DNA from: Chloromonas sp. AAM2
Lineage: Eukaryota > Chlorophyta > Chlorophyceae > Chlamydomonadales > Chlamydomonadaceae
Direction: 5' to 3'
Assembly (NCBI GenBank): GCA_004335635.1
Contig: QAXH01005595.1
Span: forward strand, 69,700 to 133,699
Length of the DNA: 64,000 nucleotides
Of this stretch, positions 12,701 to 22,929 are shown piece after piece. Under the pieces are notes generated by a model. That model did no database searches, was not told the origin of the DNA, and saw only the letters and a list, made by a program, of their open reading frames with translations. Position numbers and translations under genes: made by a program. How positions within the stretch are numbered: the first letter of the stretch is position 1; every line of letters begins with the position of its first letter.

Positions 12701-13739
12701 TTTGAATGTGCCACTGATTGTCGTCAATGCAGTTAAGGTGCTTCCCACTCCTGCACAATCACACTTATCGCAACTGCCTTAACTCAACAGGCTCTGCTCT
12801 GGCGTGCACTCCCACAATGTATACGCATTGCAGTCTGAGGCCATCAAATGTTGCTGGGTCACATGCCTTATCCTAGCCTGTGGGAAACATGCGTAGTACC
12901 CGTTGCGATCTGCAGTGGTTGGATGCTGCGCAGGAGTTTGAGTCTGCAGTGGTGGATGCATACATTCAGCAGGAGACTGCCCGGCAGGAGGCCGCTCGGG
13001 CGCGCCATGCTCGGGAGATGCGCGCGGCTTGGATGCAGCTGCTGCAGGTGTGAAGCGCTATTGCATTTGTACATGCTTTAAGGGTGAAGGGTGAAGGCCC
13101 AGCATGGCTTGCACATGGCCAGCGTTAAAGCTTCAAATCTCCTTACTGAACCTCTTACTTCACCAACCACAGCCAGAAGGGAAAAGAAAGAGGCACCTCC
13201 GTTGGCACACCGACCTTCTTTTTCTAGCTTGGCGTTTCTTGATTTATTGATTCCAATCCCGGTTTCAAGTCCAATTTGGTCTTGTTTGTGCGTTGATCAT
13301 GTCTGTCACAACCGCAACAAACCTCTGATGAACCTCTCCAATCACCTGGTACACCCATTCTGAATTCACCTTTGTTGATTTGCATGTTGCTCAAGGCGCC
13401 ACGGGTGCCTGTTACGTTCAGCTCTGACAGTAGACACTGAGTGGGCTGCCACCTTGTTGCTTGCAGGCCATGCAAATCCGCGCCCAGTTGGCCGAGCAGG
13501 ACAGCGAAGCTCAGGCCCAGGCCGCGGGGACTAGCAAGCGACGCGGGGCGGGAGCGGCAGGCGGGCGTGGCAAGCGCGCCAGGGCGGAGGAAGGCGTCGA
13601 GAGCGAGGGCTTAGCGAACATGCGGGAGCGGGTCATGCAGCGGCTGCTAGAGGACAACAACAGGGGTGAAGGGCCGGCTTGGGAAGGCGATGCGGGACAA
13701 GGCGAACAACAGCATGGGTCTGACATGGAAGAAATCTGA
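6780..13739 (+). CDS. RAD4: XPC/RAD4-type DNA damage recognition protein
   Basis: Recognises helix-distorting DNA lesions for global-genome nucleotide excision repair in the nucleus. Thirteen exons keep frame throughout: 6780-6915, 7344-7495, 7703-7888, 8335-8435, 8683-9048, 9272-9416, 9689-9945, 10438-11161, 11348-11461, 11743-12128, 12401-12494, 12934-13047, 13467-13739, giving about 1015 residues. Family marks: RVHRISVLCLVAR (about residue 70), the transglutaminase-like fold VTLFVALLRASGYQAR, then HWAEV-like CCWAEVWC..GRWVHVD, YVVACDGGRLRDVTHRY, and the beta-hairpin domains FQKHPLYVLKRH, DGRVPRNSRGNVEV and GFELQGGRMLPKLDG. The acidic N-terminus and a Gly/Ser-rich linker (about residues 380-420) look disordered. 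Intron 11 is probably GC-AG (GCGGGT), since only that join restores the expected sequence. Intron 7 holds a minisatellite. Family assignment is firm; the first exon is the least certain. Confidence 0.92.
9768..9822 (+). repeat. GGT/GGC microsatellite inside XPC exon 7
   Basis: Run of GGT, GGC and GGA codons encoding a polyglycine/serine stretch in the coding sequence of XPC exon 7. It lies in the variable linker just before the WAEV part of the transglutaminase-like domain. Confidence 0.75.
9911..10205 (+). repeat. 42-bp minisatellite copying the exon 7 end and its 5' splice site
   Basis: Seven units of 42 bp, with GACAAGTGAG-type cores at 9941, 9983, 10025, 10067, 10109, 10151 and 10193. 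The first unit spans the end of XPC exon 7 and its donor (GT at 9946); the rest lie in intron 7. Six units keep GTGAGT; the second reads GCGAGT. Units also carry CACGTG words. The array leaves long shadow open frames on both strands because 42 is a multiple of three. Confidence 0.9.
11267..11321. repeat. (CA)n microsatellite in XPC intron 8
   Basis: Imperfect CACACA tract with occasional CG and TA interruptions, just upstream of the exon 9 acceptor at 11347. Confidence 0.8.
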
Positions 13740-14508
13740 GCAAGACAACAACCCACCAACCTTGCACACTTCCGCAGCTATCTCACATTGTATGGATTGT
13801 CCTTGAACCAGGCCCCCTACTGATTTACTCATCTAGGTTGTTGAACGCCAACATAGCCCCTCACTGACTGGTGCCAACCATTGCATCGCCACCAACACGG
13901 TCCGTTCGTCGGTGCATCGTCGTTCCTTGTCCATTATATTGCCCACATAGCAGAGACGCGCACACATAACAACACACCACCTGCTTCCAAAAAGAAATGG
14001 CAAACTTCTTTTTTTAGGTTGAACGCCAAGTAACGTTCTTGGACCAACAGCCAGCCATCGTACCACGCAGCAGCTTTACTGTATATATTTTCTTCAGCCA
14101 TGCTTGTGCACACCACAAAGCATTCCTTTTTTTCCTTGCTTCTTCACGTAGTGATGTATGACACAACACAATCACAGCTCAGTTCAGTTCAGACAGACAA
14201 TGTACAGGCATTACGCCGGAGTTGAGTTTTCCAGCACTGATTCCAGGACTGTCACACCGCAACACTTGACCTCGTAAAAACATGTGCAACCAGATCTGTG
14301 AGTGGTTGCAACATGCACATTGATTGTGCGTTTACTTGAGTAGTTGCTGCTTGTCTGGCGGTCGTGAGCGTTACACGTGTTTCGTTGAGCACGCTGTGTG
14401 ATGGGGAGTGATGTTGGAACTGCACCAAACCTGCTGGGTGCAAGCATTTTGTTTATTTTACATTTAAGCACTGTTGTGCATGCTACTTCTTTTGTCATCA
14501 GAGCTGTG

Positions 14509-14513
14509 TGTAA
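14509..14513 (+). terminator. Putative TGTAA polyadenylation signal for XPC
   Basis: TGTAA, the chlorophycean poly(A) signal, about 770 bp after the stop at 13739. It is the first clear plus-strand candidate I noted, which would imply a long 3' UTR. A second TGTAA lies near 14745. Confidence 0.4.
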
Positions 14514-14834
14514 ATTCAATCGCTGTCTGCCGCTGATGCATGTTGGATGAAACGACCGAAGTGGTGCCGGCATATGTAGTACCGATGAACTGTGGCAGAC
14601 ACCACACACTGCCGTAGCTGTACTCAAGCCAGGCTGATAAGGATCAGCTTGTTTTCTTTTAGATGTGCTGAGCGATTACCTTCTCAACGTGTGTATCATC
14701 AGCACGTGTTAAGCAACAGATGGCGTTAAGCAACAGAACGACTGTAACCAAAATGTCATGAGTCCCTATCTCCGTGACTAGCCCTGGACCCTGTACTCTG
14801 GCATAAACCCTGCTTTCACGGGCTCCCCTGTTGC

Positions 14835-14888
14835 CACACTGGTTTCAGTGTCATTCTGGAAAGTGTCCCAGAACTGGCAAACATGTTT
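14835..14888 (+). repeat. Dispersed repeat family A, forward copy
   Basis: Contains CACACTGG..TCAGTG..TGTCCCAGAACTGGCAAAC, matching copies near 19761, 38636, 49791 and, reversed, 38275 and 63919. No partner inverted copy was found upstream, so this looks like a single remnant end. Confidence 0.7.
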
Positions 14889-15256
14889 CTTGTGCTTAGC
14901 CAGAAACCCTTACAAGGAGCAGCGAATAAGCTAATGAGGACAGCAGCTTCCATCATTGAACAGTGTGGGTACCAACCGTACTAACACGTCCAATGCAGGT
15001 CCGTAGTCGAACACGGTAAGAGTACGGAAATAAGCGTACGTGTTCAAAGATGAACAGGATCGCAAACGCAATAGGATCCAGGGTATTTTCAACAGTCTTA
15101 GATCACAGAGTTATAATACCATTCACAACAAACGCGGCCAAGCCCCACGAATATGTAGCTAGGCAATACGTGAGGGTCACGGAGCTGGCAGGCCAGTGAT
15201 CGCACATCATGGGTGTGTGCTGAGGTGCGCATGCTGCGGCTGGGCCGGCACGTCAG

Positions 15257-15261
15257 TTACA
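15257..15261 (-). terminator. Putative TGTAA polyadenylation signal, EF-hand gene
   Basis: TTACA on the plus strand is TGTAA on the minus strand, about 160 bp past the stop at 15419. Position and sequence fit chlorophycean poly(A) signals. Confidence 0.5.
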
Positions 15262-15418
15262 GGACCTCAGTGAAAGTCAGAGCCACCCGCAAAAGCAGCT
15301 GGCTGCCTCCATGCGCTGTGCCAGTTCTTCCAGCTCCAGTCACCCCACCCTCACACTCGCGAACGTGACCAAGTTGCTCAGAGCTGCTGGGGCTGCTGGG
15401 CCAGTGCTGGCGCACTTG

Positions 15419-17428
15419 TCAGTACTGCGGGCGCTGGGTGGCACCCTGCATTGTGTTGGCTGCTGTGTTCGAGAAGATCTCGAGGAAGCCCTTGAACTCG
15501 ACGTTGTTGTCGGCGTCGTGTGTGAGCAGAGGCATTAGGGTTTGCAACTCTTGGTCGTTAAGCACGATGCCCATTGACGCGCAGCAGCACAGCAAGTCGT
15601 GTCTGCTCAAGTACCCGGTCTGCTTGACGTCGAAGGCCGTCATGACCTGTTCCAACTCTGTGAGGACGGGAGACACCTTCTTGTTGATCATGGCCAACAG
15701 TGTGTTGGTGCGCGCGGTGTCTGCCGCTTTCTGGCTATTGTCCACGTGCCTGCAAGCGCATAGTATGACATCCAGTCAGCAATCGCTGTTGCCGGAACGT
15801 TACCTGGGATACTTCAACTAAAGTGTAAAAGTCAGGTTAGAATGAGTGCAGCCCCCATGTACGGTTAGTCTAGGGTAAGCCTAGGGTAATGTCATATCGA
15901 TGCACATTGGCTTGGCCACTCACCCTAGGTAGTAGGCGAATGTGTCTGGATGCATGAGGTGCTTGACCAAGTCCATGTAAGCTAGGTAGCCTGTGCCTTC
16001 GGGGTCGTACACGTGGAAGAGCGCCAGGAGGGAATCATCATCCAACTGCACAAGTACAACAACGCACAACAGTGTGAGAAGGTCGACATATGCTGTGCAT
16101 GCATGTCAACACACCATTATTAATGGCTGTTACATGCTGCATTGCCAAATAGGTAAGCGGAACCGAGTAGGTTCTCAGTGGGATGTTCTTGGCACAGAAT
16201 TGCATATGAATAGATAGACGATTGAGCAGCCCTTTGTGAGGGAGGTCAATGCTCCCTAGGTCTAAACACGGCTGTTGTCACACCTGCATGCCAAAGGACT
16301 CGGACATCTGCCTGAGGTCCTCGAAGTGCAGTAGACCGCTGCGGGTGCTGTCATGGGCCAGGAAGAGCTTGCGCAGGCGGAAGGCGTTGTCGTTGCTGTT
16401 GCCTGTCTTGGCATCCATTCGCTCACGCATGGTGCAGATCATCTTCTGTAGCCGCTTGCTGCGATGTGCATCAAGGTCAATGCAGGGTTAGACAGGCCTG
16501 ATAAACCCGAAGAATGAGAAGCACAGCGAGAGCTAACGACAGGCCTGTTGCGATGGCCGTCACATCAGTAAGCACTGAGTAATCATGTGAAGCACTAAAG
16601 CACTACACTGTACCACAAGTTGAAAGCGCTTGCTGCACGTGCTCGGAAAGGGTGAGCCTTCTAGCCCGTGACCATGAGACACGCGGCTGTTAGGAGACAA
16701 TTAAAAGCAAGTACATGTCCTACTTTGACCCAGCTAGTGCCATGGCTTCGATTCCATGCACATGCGTGTGTACATTCACTTTCGTTCTCACTCACTCTCC
16801 AACCCGGTTGAATGAAGACCTGTAGATGTCCTTCAGGGACGCGGTTGTCTTTGACAGATCCTCATTTCTGTTGGGGCTGCGGAGGCGTGCCGTGTCGGCA
16901 AATGGCGCAGTGAAGTCATTGCCATAGCTTGTCTTGAAGGGGTCCAGGCGTGTGTCGCCTAGCGCAATGTTGCTGACTGGGGGTTTGGCGCTGGGAAGGA
17001 GGGCAGCAGTCAGGAGACGGGGCCAGAGCACGTCTGGCTCTGCCTTACGGAAATTCTCTGCAGAGTGGGAGTACAGTGAGAACTAGTGTCAGTTTGAAGG
17101 GAAGCCACTGGCTCATAGGCCTGATGGGCAAGATAGTACCTCGTTCAAGTTGGCCAGCCTGGTTCTTGTGGGGGTTCTGCTAGTGCTCGAAAGCCAAGGT
17201 TGATTATCAGCTTGGAAGCCACTGACCTGGGTAGTTACATGGGTCCTTCTTGACTGTGGCATAAGTAGACTTGTGTGGCAACTGGGAGCGAGTGTGGAGA
17301 AAGGAGGTGGCATCTGGGTCCTTGGTCTCCAGCTGTGACATGATTGGCGTCTTCTTGTAGGTCTCGGCAAGGCCCTGGATGTACCCGGTGTACTGCGGAA
17401 CGAAGGCAAGGCGGTAAACAATCAGCAT
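15419..17428 (-). CDS. EF-hand protein with microtubule-inner-protein-like N-terminus; probable axonemal protein
   Basis: Minus-strand exons: 17428-17227, 17176-17140, 17057-16796, 16458-16284, 16045-15924, 15749-15419, about 375 residues. The N-terminus reads FVPQYTGYIQG, like the (Y/F)xPxYTG(H/Y)xPG motif common in ciliary microtubule inner proteins. The C-terminal half has EF-hand-like helices (FLAHDSTRSGLLHFEDL, FHVYDPEGTGYLAYMDL, FDVKQTGYLSRHDL), mostly with incomplete calcium loops. I start at ATG 17428 because it reads straight into the motif. Phases agree from exon 2 onward. The exon 1/exon 2 join does not fit: the best donor (GTCAGT after 17227) gives phase 1 where phase 0 is needed. 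A GTCAAG donor near 17252 would keep phase, or an indel is present. Axonemal location is inference from motif and family. Confidence 0.7.
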
Positions 17429-19790
17429 TTGGCGCGCGTAGGGTTAGCAAGGGCCCTTGGGGTTAGGTAGGGCGCGTAGGGTAGGATCTGGAATGCGCGC
17501 AGCGGCAATCAAAGGCAACTGACGACTGGGCCTGTTATTGGCTCGCTTGTTTTCGACCTAGGCGAAAAAGTAGGGACGCGGCCAGAGCGCCCCAACCGAG
17601 GCACGAATTACTGGTATGGCAATCGTTTTGAGAGAATACGATTTCGGATAGCTGGCATTGATCGCCTTGAAAAGGCTGGTGAATGTCATCCTGACCCGTC
17701 CGCATTTCCCCCCTTAACATTTCGCTTGCATTAATGTCATATAGAGTTTTACAATCCTTCGCAATCCATCATGCATGCTGTTCAGCACGACGCAAGTATT
17801 GTGATGAGCACTGTTTGGTCTTGGAAAGGCGAGTCTGCCCTGCCCCTGCTCTTCCACCCCTCGTCCGCCCTGGAATACCCACGCTCCTTCCAATCAGCCA
17901 AGCACACCCACCCCGGGGATCTTCCATTCCGGTCCAGCGAAAGGAAGCTCCTTCATCTCTGTTGGCGCGGCCTGCCGCGGAAATGTAGATGCGCCTTAAA
18001 TGTAGATGTAACGAATGCAAGCAACAGACCTGTGCAAGTGCTCGGTTGTTCTGATTGCAATACCAGACGTCTTGACTGTTCGTGCTTGCTGCCGGGGCCC
18101 GGGCAAATTTCAAAACGACATGTACGGCAATGACGCCGGACAAACGGACTTCAAGACGAGAGTCCACCTGAAACTCACCTGGTCCCTTATTGAAGGCAGG
18201 CATGCTCTGTAGTGAGGCTCCAGCATGCCTGACAATCTTGCCATGTTTGGCCTGGTGCATGACTGCTAACACACCATGACCACTTCCAACACAGCATGAG
18301 TCAGCGTAGCGAGCTGGAGCCACCCGCATTACCAATACGCATGTGAGCATGTTGTATGAACTGTTTTGCTTGCATGTGGCTGGGCTGTGGTGCAACAGGT
18401 AGCCAGCCTGCACACGGCAGGCATCTGGCTCATGGGAGCATTTGATGGCATGACAGGACCCAGCAGAGTACAACGGACTGTGCTGCATATTTCATTTCAG
18501 TGTTGTAATGTGGCATCTTGTGTGCGTGGTTGGGCAATTTACCGTCATCCGTGTCCGAGAAACAGCTTATACAAGGAAAGGTCGGGCCGCACCAGACCTC
18601 GCCGACGCTAACGCGCAACACCAGAAAGCGAGAGTACACATCGTTGTACAATGTCCATAAATGCTATCCATACGTACAGCAAGGACAACCACTGGGTGAA
18701 GCCCTGGCACAGGAGCAAAGTTCACCATTCACTATCACAAAACACAGGTCAGGTATGTACATGAAATAAGAAAGGAAGACCACACCGGTTTTCAGAGCAG
18801 CTAATGCAAGCAGTGGGCAGCGCCTGGAAATACAAACTGCGCCCACATCCCCTGTAGGTTAACGTACCTGTTCTACAAAAGCATGCAGCTCATGCAAATC
18901 AGTTGCCAACATCGTAAGTACCATGTCGGAGCAACCGGCTGATGGTTGGCACGCAAGCTGGTAGACGGGCAAACTTGTCTGTCATCTCAAACGTGTGTTA
19001 CTCAACCGATACGGCCGATCTGAATCGTGCTACAAGGGCATGTGCCTTCTGGCCGTTAGAAATAATGTTAGGTCTTCAAAAACAAACCAAGAACCAGGGT
19101 CTGTCAATGTCTTGTGTACATACAATGGCTCTCTCTTGCCTCTACTTGCTACGCAATGCAGCCCGCTGGTGTACCCTCGCATGCAGAGCCTAGACTAAGC
19201 CACCCTTGGTTGATATGAATGGCCATGCAAATCCCAGGCCACAATAATGGCAGGCAGCGATCCTCCAGGCGCCACATGCACTGCCCTCACGAAATACAAA
19301 TGCAGACTGGTAGGTGCCATGTTGGCACCAAAATACTGGCAGCCCCTCGCAAAGTTCGCATGGCAGGTGGCAGATGGCAGGATAAGATGGGTAATACAAC
19401 TTCGTATGACAGGAAAAAGAAGGTTGGCACTGAAAGCACTTGCTTGGCTGGAGTGCGCACAAATCAAGAACAGCTCTACTCAGAGCACGGTGGTCTGGTT
19501 GGCCTATTCAAGCAACTCCATAGAAATGCGTGGGGCGATCGACTTGTCTTAACAGCGGGAGGCTGTTGTGCTGTTCACTTGCAGAATCGTCAGGCAGATA
19601 TGCGCTTGAATGTCGTGCCATGAAGCCCGAGCCAGACTTCATGGGAACCACTTGCAATGCTGTCCAACATTAAAAATATAATTGGCTTCATTCACGACGA
19701 AAACAGCATTCCACCTCTGGAAAAAGTTCGCGACACACGAACAGTCACCACGACTAAACCCATGTCCCAGAACTGGCAAACATCTTTTTT
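17429..19790. other. Upstream region of the EF-hand gene; no further gene supported
   Basis: Contains telomere-like GGTTAG/TAGGG words near 17440-17485 and a C-rich stretch near 17830-17930. A 239-codon minus-strand frame (18488-17769) has no domain, mixed Cys/His-rich composition and overlapping plus-strand frames, so I do not call it. A truncated family A repeat lies at 19761-19793. Confidence 0.5.
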
Positions 19791-19793
19791 TTA
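19761..19793 (+). repeat. Dispersed repeat family A, truncated forward copy
   Basis: Keeps only the TGTCCCAGAACTGGCAAAC end followed by a T run, immediately downstream of the ELMO gene stop. The CACACTGG half is missing. Confidence 0.7.
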
Positions 19794-19813
19794 CACACGT
19801 CCATGTCAGTCGC

Positions 19814-19818
19814 TTACA
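19814..19818 (-). terminator. TGTAA signal overlapping the ELMO stop codon
   Basis: The minus-strand stop TAA (19816-19814) is itself part of TTGTAA. A second TGTAA follows at 19795-19791 inside the family A repeat. The second is the more likely functional signal, since cleavage usually falls 10-20 nt downstream. Confidence 0.45.
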
Positions 19819-21422
19819 ACCCCAGCAAGCTGCTTAGGTGTTCAAAGCTGGCTGGCCTTGACCTGAGGGCGTTGGTAAGGTCCGCCACTACCTCCTTGAC
19901 CACTGCATTGAACTGCATGTAGCTGGCACCTGATCGCAGCCACCTGTGCATGCACATGAAAGAACACACCACCATGGCATCACATGAAAAAGTGGTTGTA
20001 TCAACAAATACTTCAAGTAGCTGCCTGCTGCAAATGCAACATGCAAGCGGTGTGTGTGTGTGGCGTGTTATCAAATGCTGCAACTGCGTTGCCACTTCTC
20101 CACATGCAGGATGAATGGCCACAGTGCACTGTCAATGTATGGCAAGCAAGTTGACTATTTGTGACGGATAACAGCACACAGCTAGTCCATATGTGGCGGC
20201 CTGTGGCCAATGCAACTTGCCCAGCGCTTACCGGTCGTCCAATGTTCGGAATGCAACTACGTACAGCTCTTCAAAACCATAGGGTTCGTTGTTGAGCAGC
20301 GTTACAAATCCGGCGAACCCGGGCTGCTTCTGCATCTTGTCCAAAGGCATAGGCGCCCTGCATAGGTAATCATAAGTCAACAATGTGAACCACGCCTGCA
20401 TCTCTTGGCTGCCGACGCACAATCCGATTGATTCATGTTGCATGTAAGCCACTACAGGACTCGCCCACACTAAGTCACATGCGGCATGACTGAGCTTGGA
20501 CTCCCACCACCTGGCATGAGCTGTAATCCCCACTGTCATCATAACACAGAGAAAGCAAACCCCACCACAGTCGAACACAAAGAAGCAATTTGCTGATCAA
20601 TTTCCTCACCTGCTATCTCCTGCTATCTGTGGGCTGCGCTTGAGACCCAGCAGGTCAGCCAACACAAACGTCAGGTTGATGCCGGCCGCAGCAAAGGGGT
20701 ACTCCCAGCCCGCCCGCTGCCCGCTGCGCTTGTGGAGCAGCCGATCGAACTCAAGGGGGTGCTGCCGTGCAAGGTACAGCAGGTTGAGCACGCCAAACAG
20801 CCCCGCACCGCGTATGTCGGTGGATGGGTCATCGCCCTGTGTACATGGGCAGGGATGAGATCTGATGGCAGGCTGGGGTAGTGCAAGGTACAAACAACAC
20901 AACAAGGACAACAACAAGGCGTTGCATAGCCTGTTTGTCACTGCCGACTCCCATACACCAACCTACCAGGAAATCGCCTATCACAAACACCAGACAGTTG
21001 AGCATGATAAGCAGCCGGTCAAGCTTGCTGGGATTGTGAAATCATGCTCTTGGCTGGAGCCGGGCCAACTGCCTCCTCTACCAGCGTTCCTGCAATAGCT
21101 GGCATGCTCCGGGTCATACGTGCACCACCATACATCAGGCGAACAGCATTCACACACCAGGCAATCAATCGTGGGCAGATCCTCTGCTGCAGCCTGCTCG
21201 ACCATACAGATATAAAACACGCACACACACGCACCCACCCACCCCCCCCACACACACTCTCACCTGCCATCCCATGTCCTTCCATCGCTCTGACTTGAGC
21301 GCAGTGCACGCTGAGCCGGGGAAGGCGTGCGTCCACAGGTCCCTTAGCGCCTGCTGGTGCGAGGGGTCATCGGGGTGGTACGGCTGGCAAAGGGACACCC
21401 ACAGCTGTTCTAAGCGCTCCTC
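19814..21422 (-). CDS. ELMO/CED-12 domain protein (N-terminus not found)
   Basis: Four minus-strand exons in agreeing phase: 21422-21264, 20836-20610, 20357-20232, 19943-19814, giving 213 residues. Family marks are SERWKDMGWQ, then GDDPSTDIRGAGLFGVLNLL (the ELMO signature D(P/)xTDFRG), YPFAAAGINLTFVL, FEELYVVAFRTLDDRW and YMQFN. ELMO-domain proteins act as GTPase-activating proteins for Arf/Arl GTPases, or with DOCK exchange factors; in algae the ELMOD type is more likely. The first exon here opens in phase 0 after a good acceptor (CCCTGCAG), so at least one upstream exon is missing. I found none convincing between 21.5 and 22.7 kb; a candidate near 22511-22400 runs into a stop before any donor. 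The stop codon overlaps a TGTAA signal. Confidence 0.85.
21199..21262. repeat. CA/CCCA-rich simple repeat next to ELMO exon donor
   Basis: ACACGCACAC and CACCCACCC runs fill the start of the intron just after the donor at 21263 on the minus strand (GT-rich on the sense strand). Confidence 0.7.
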
Positions 21423-22929
21423 CTGCAGGGGCGTTAATAAGGTCAGTTCAACCTGTCACGCTGATGTCATTTTGCACGAATGAGATTTGGCATAAAAGGA
21501 ATTGATTTGTGAATGCCAGTTAGGGAACACGAACAAACCCATGGAAAAAACCGGTGCGAAAAAAACCACGTACGGAATACAGGTCCATTACATGGCTAGC
21601 AAGTAATTTCCATATCAACGTTTCCCTGATGCTGGTTCTCTAAAGCAGGGGCCACAATGGGGTCAAGCAGCAGATGCAGTGTGCAGGCCCTGCGGGCAGA
21701 CTGAGCTGCTAAACTGGATAGCACAGCACAGCGGGAGGACTAGCCCAGACAAGAGAGTGTGTGTTATCCGTAGATTGGCCGTGATTGACGGTGCACGTTT
21801 GTCCACTAGGTGCGTGCATGTATGATGGTGCTCGGAATATGCTATAAAGGGTTAAAGGCCGAGAAGGCTGCTGGATGTAGGTTCCAGTTGCTTTCCGTGT
21901 CACACCTGTATCAGGGAGAGTGGCTGTGGCCTGCCGAGCTGCCATGTGGCAAGCGAGGCGTAGCAGACTTGCAGCACCTGCCAACAAGAGGTAAAAGTGC
22001 CTGCGGGCATATGGAGACACGTGTCAGAAACGCAATTGGAGCTGGCTCCCCAATCCGGTGTACGTTTTTCACAAATAAGGTGCAAATGGCTGCCCCTGGG
22101 AGCTCAACAATTGTCGACCTAACAGGGCTTACAGCCAGAGGACAGGCAGCTGGAAATGAGCAGGGCTATTGCTCACCTGCGCATTTATAGACGATGGCAA
22201 CGATGAAAGCCCTGACATCGAATGGTCCCGAGCTGCACAGTAACATGCATCACAGCACGTGTGGTATACATCAGCTCAGAACATGAAGTGGCAAGACCAT
22301 GGTGATGAGTTGCATGCCATGCAAAACAAGGCCGCAGCAGGCTGCAGAGTGCAGCTGCATGGTGCATGGCAGGACTGCAGGCTACCCACTAGACAATCAG
22401 CTGCCCTTGAGAAGATGGCGGATGTCCGTGAAATGCTTCGTCATCCTCCTCAGGTAGCAAACGCTCTCTGGCAAGTAGGGACTCTTGCAAACCCTGATTG
22501 TCATCTGCACAGGAAAGGCAGGAGGAGGATTGAGCATGTTCTATACATACGCAGCAGCGATATGCACAGGAGTGTGGACAGCTCCGCACCTGCCATCTTC
22601 TCAGTATGGTGCCTCCTTCTCATCGCACAAACAATAGACTTTGGTATCAATTTGCGGCGCAACTCAGAACAAGCAATCACGGCGTCTTGAGCTCAATGGG
22701 GTTTTGGATCCGTAAGGAAGCCACCCTGGATTTGTAACCGGAACCGTTACACCGACATTGTGGCCGAGGTAAAGAATAAGAAGCAACATGATCGTTGCCG
22801 CGTACCCTGCTTGCACCAGTGCCTTGAACGTTGCTCAAAGAAAAATTTGAACTTTGCCCTGGACAAGGCTTTTGAAGATCTTGAGGACACCCAACCTATC
22901 AGCTCAACCTCGTTCCTGAAACGAACGCC
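21423..22929. other. Divergent region between ELMO and the dynamin-like gene
   Basis: Should hold the missing ELMO 5' exon(s) and both promoters. No exon could be fixed. An ATG-less open frame at about 22735-22932 reads like protein (..NRYTDIVAEVKNKKQHD.. to ..SSTSFLKRTP) and ends in a TGA that overlaps the dynamin-like start codon as ATGA. It may be a relic coding segment or part of the 5' UTR. Confidence 0.45.

Larger units (their letters stand above)
13740..15256. other. Intergenic region between XPC and the EF-hand gene
   Basis: Converging 3' ends: XPC (plus) and the EF-hand gene (minus). It holds likely 3' UTR sequence, TGTAA words and one copy of dispersed repeat family A at 14835-14888. 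The minus open frame at 14211-14627 lacks domain features and splice support. No gene is supported here. Confidence 0.6.

Noticed and set aside
17769..18488. 239-codon minus-strand open frame
   Set aside because: No domain, odd Cys/His-rich mix, overlapping plus-strand frames and no splice or codon-use support.
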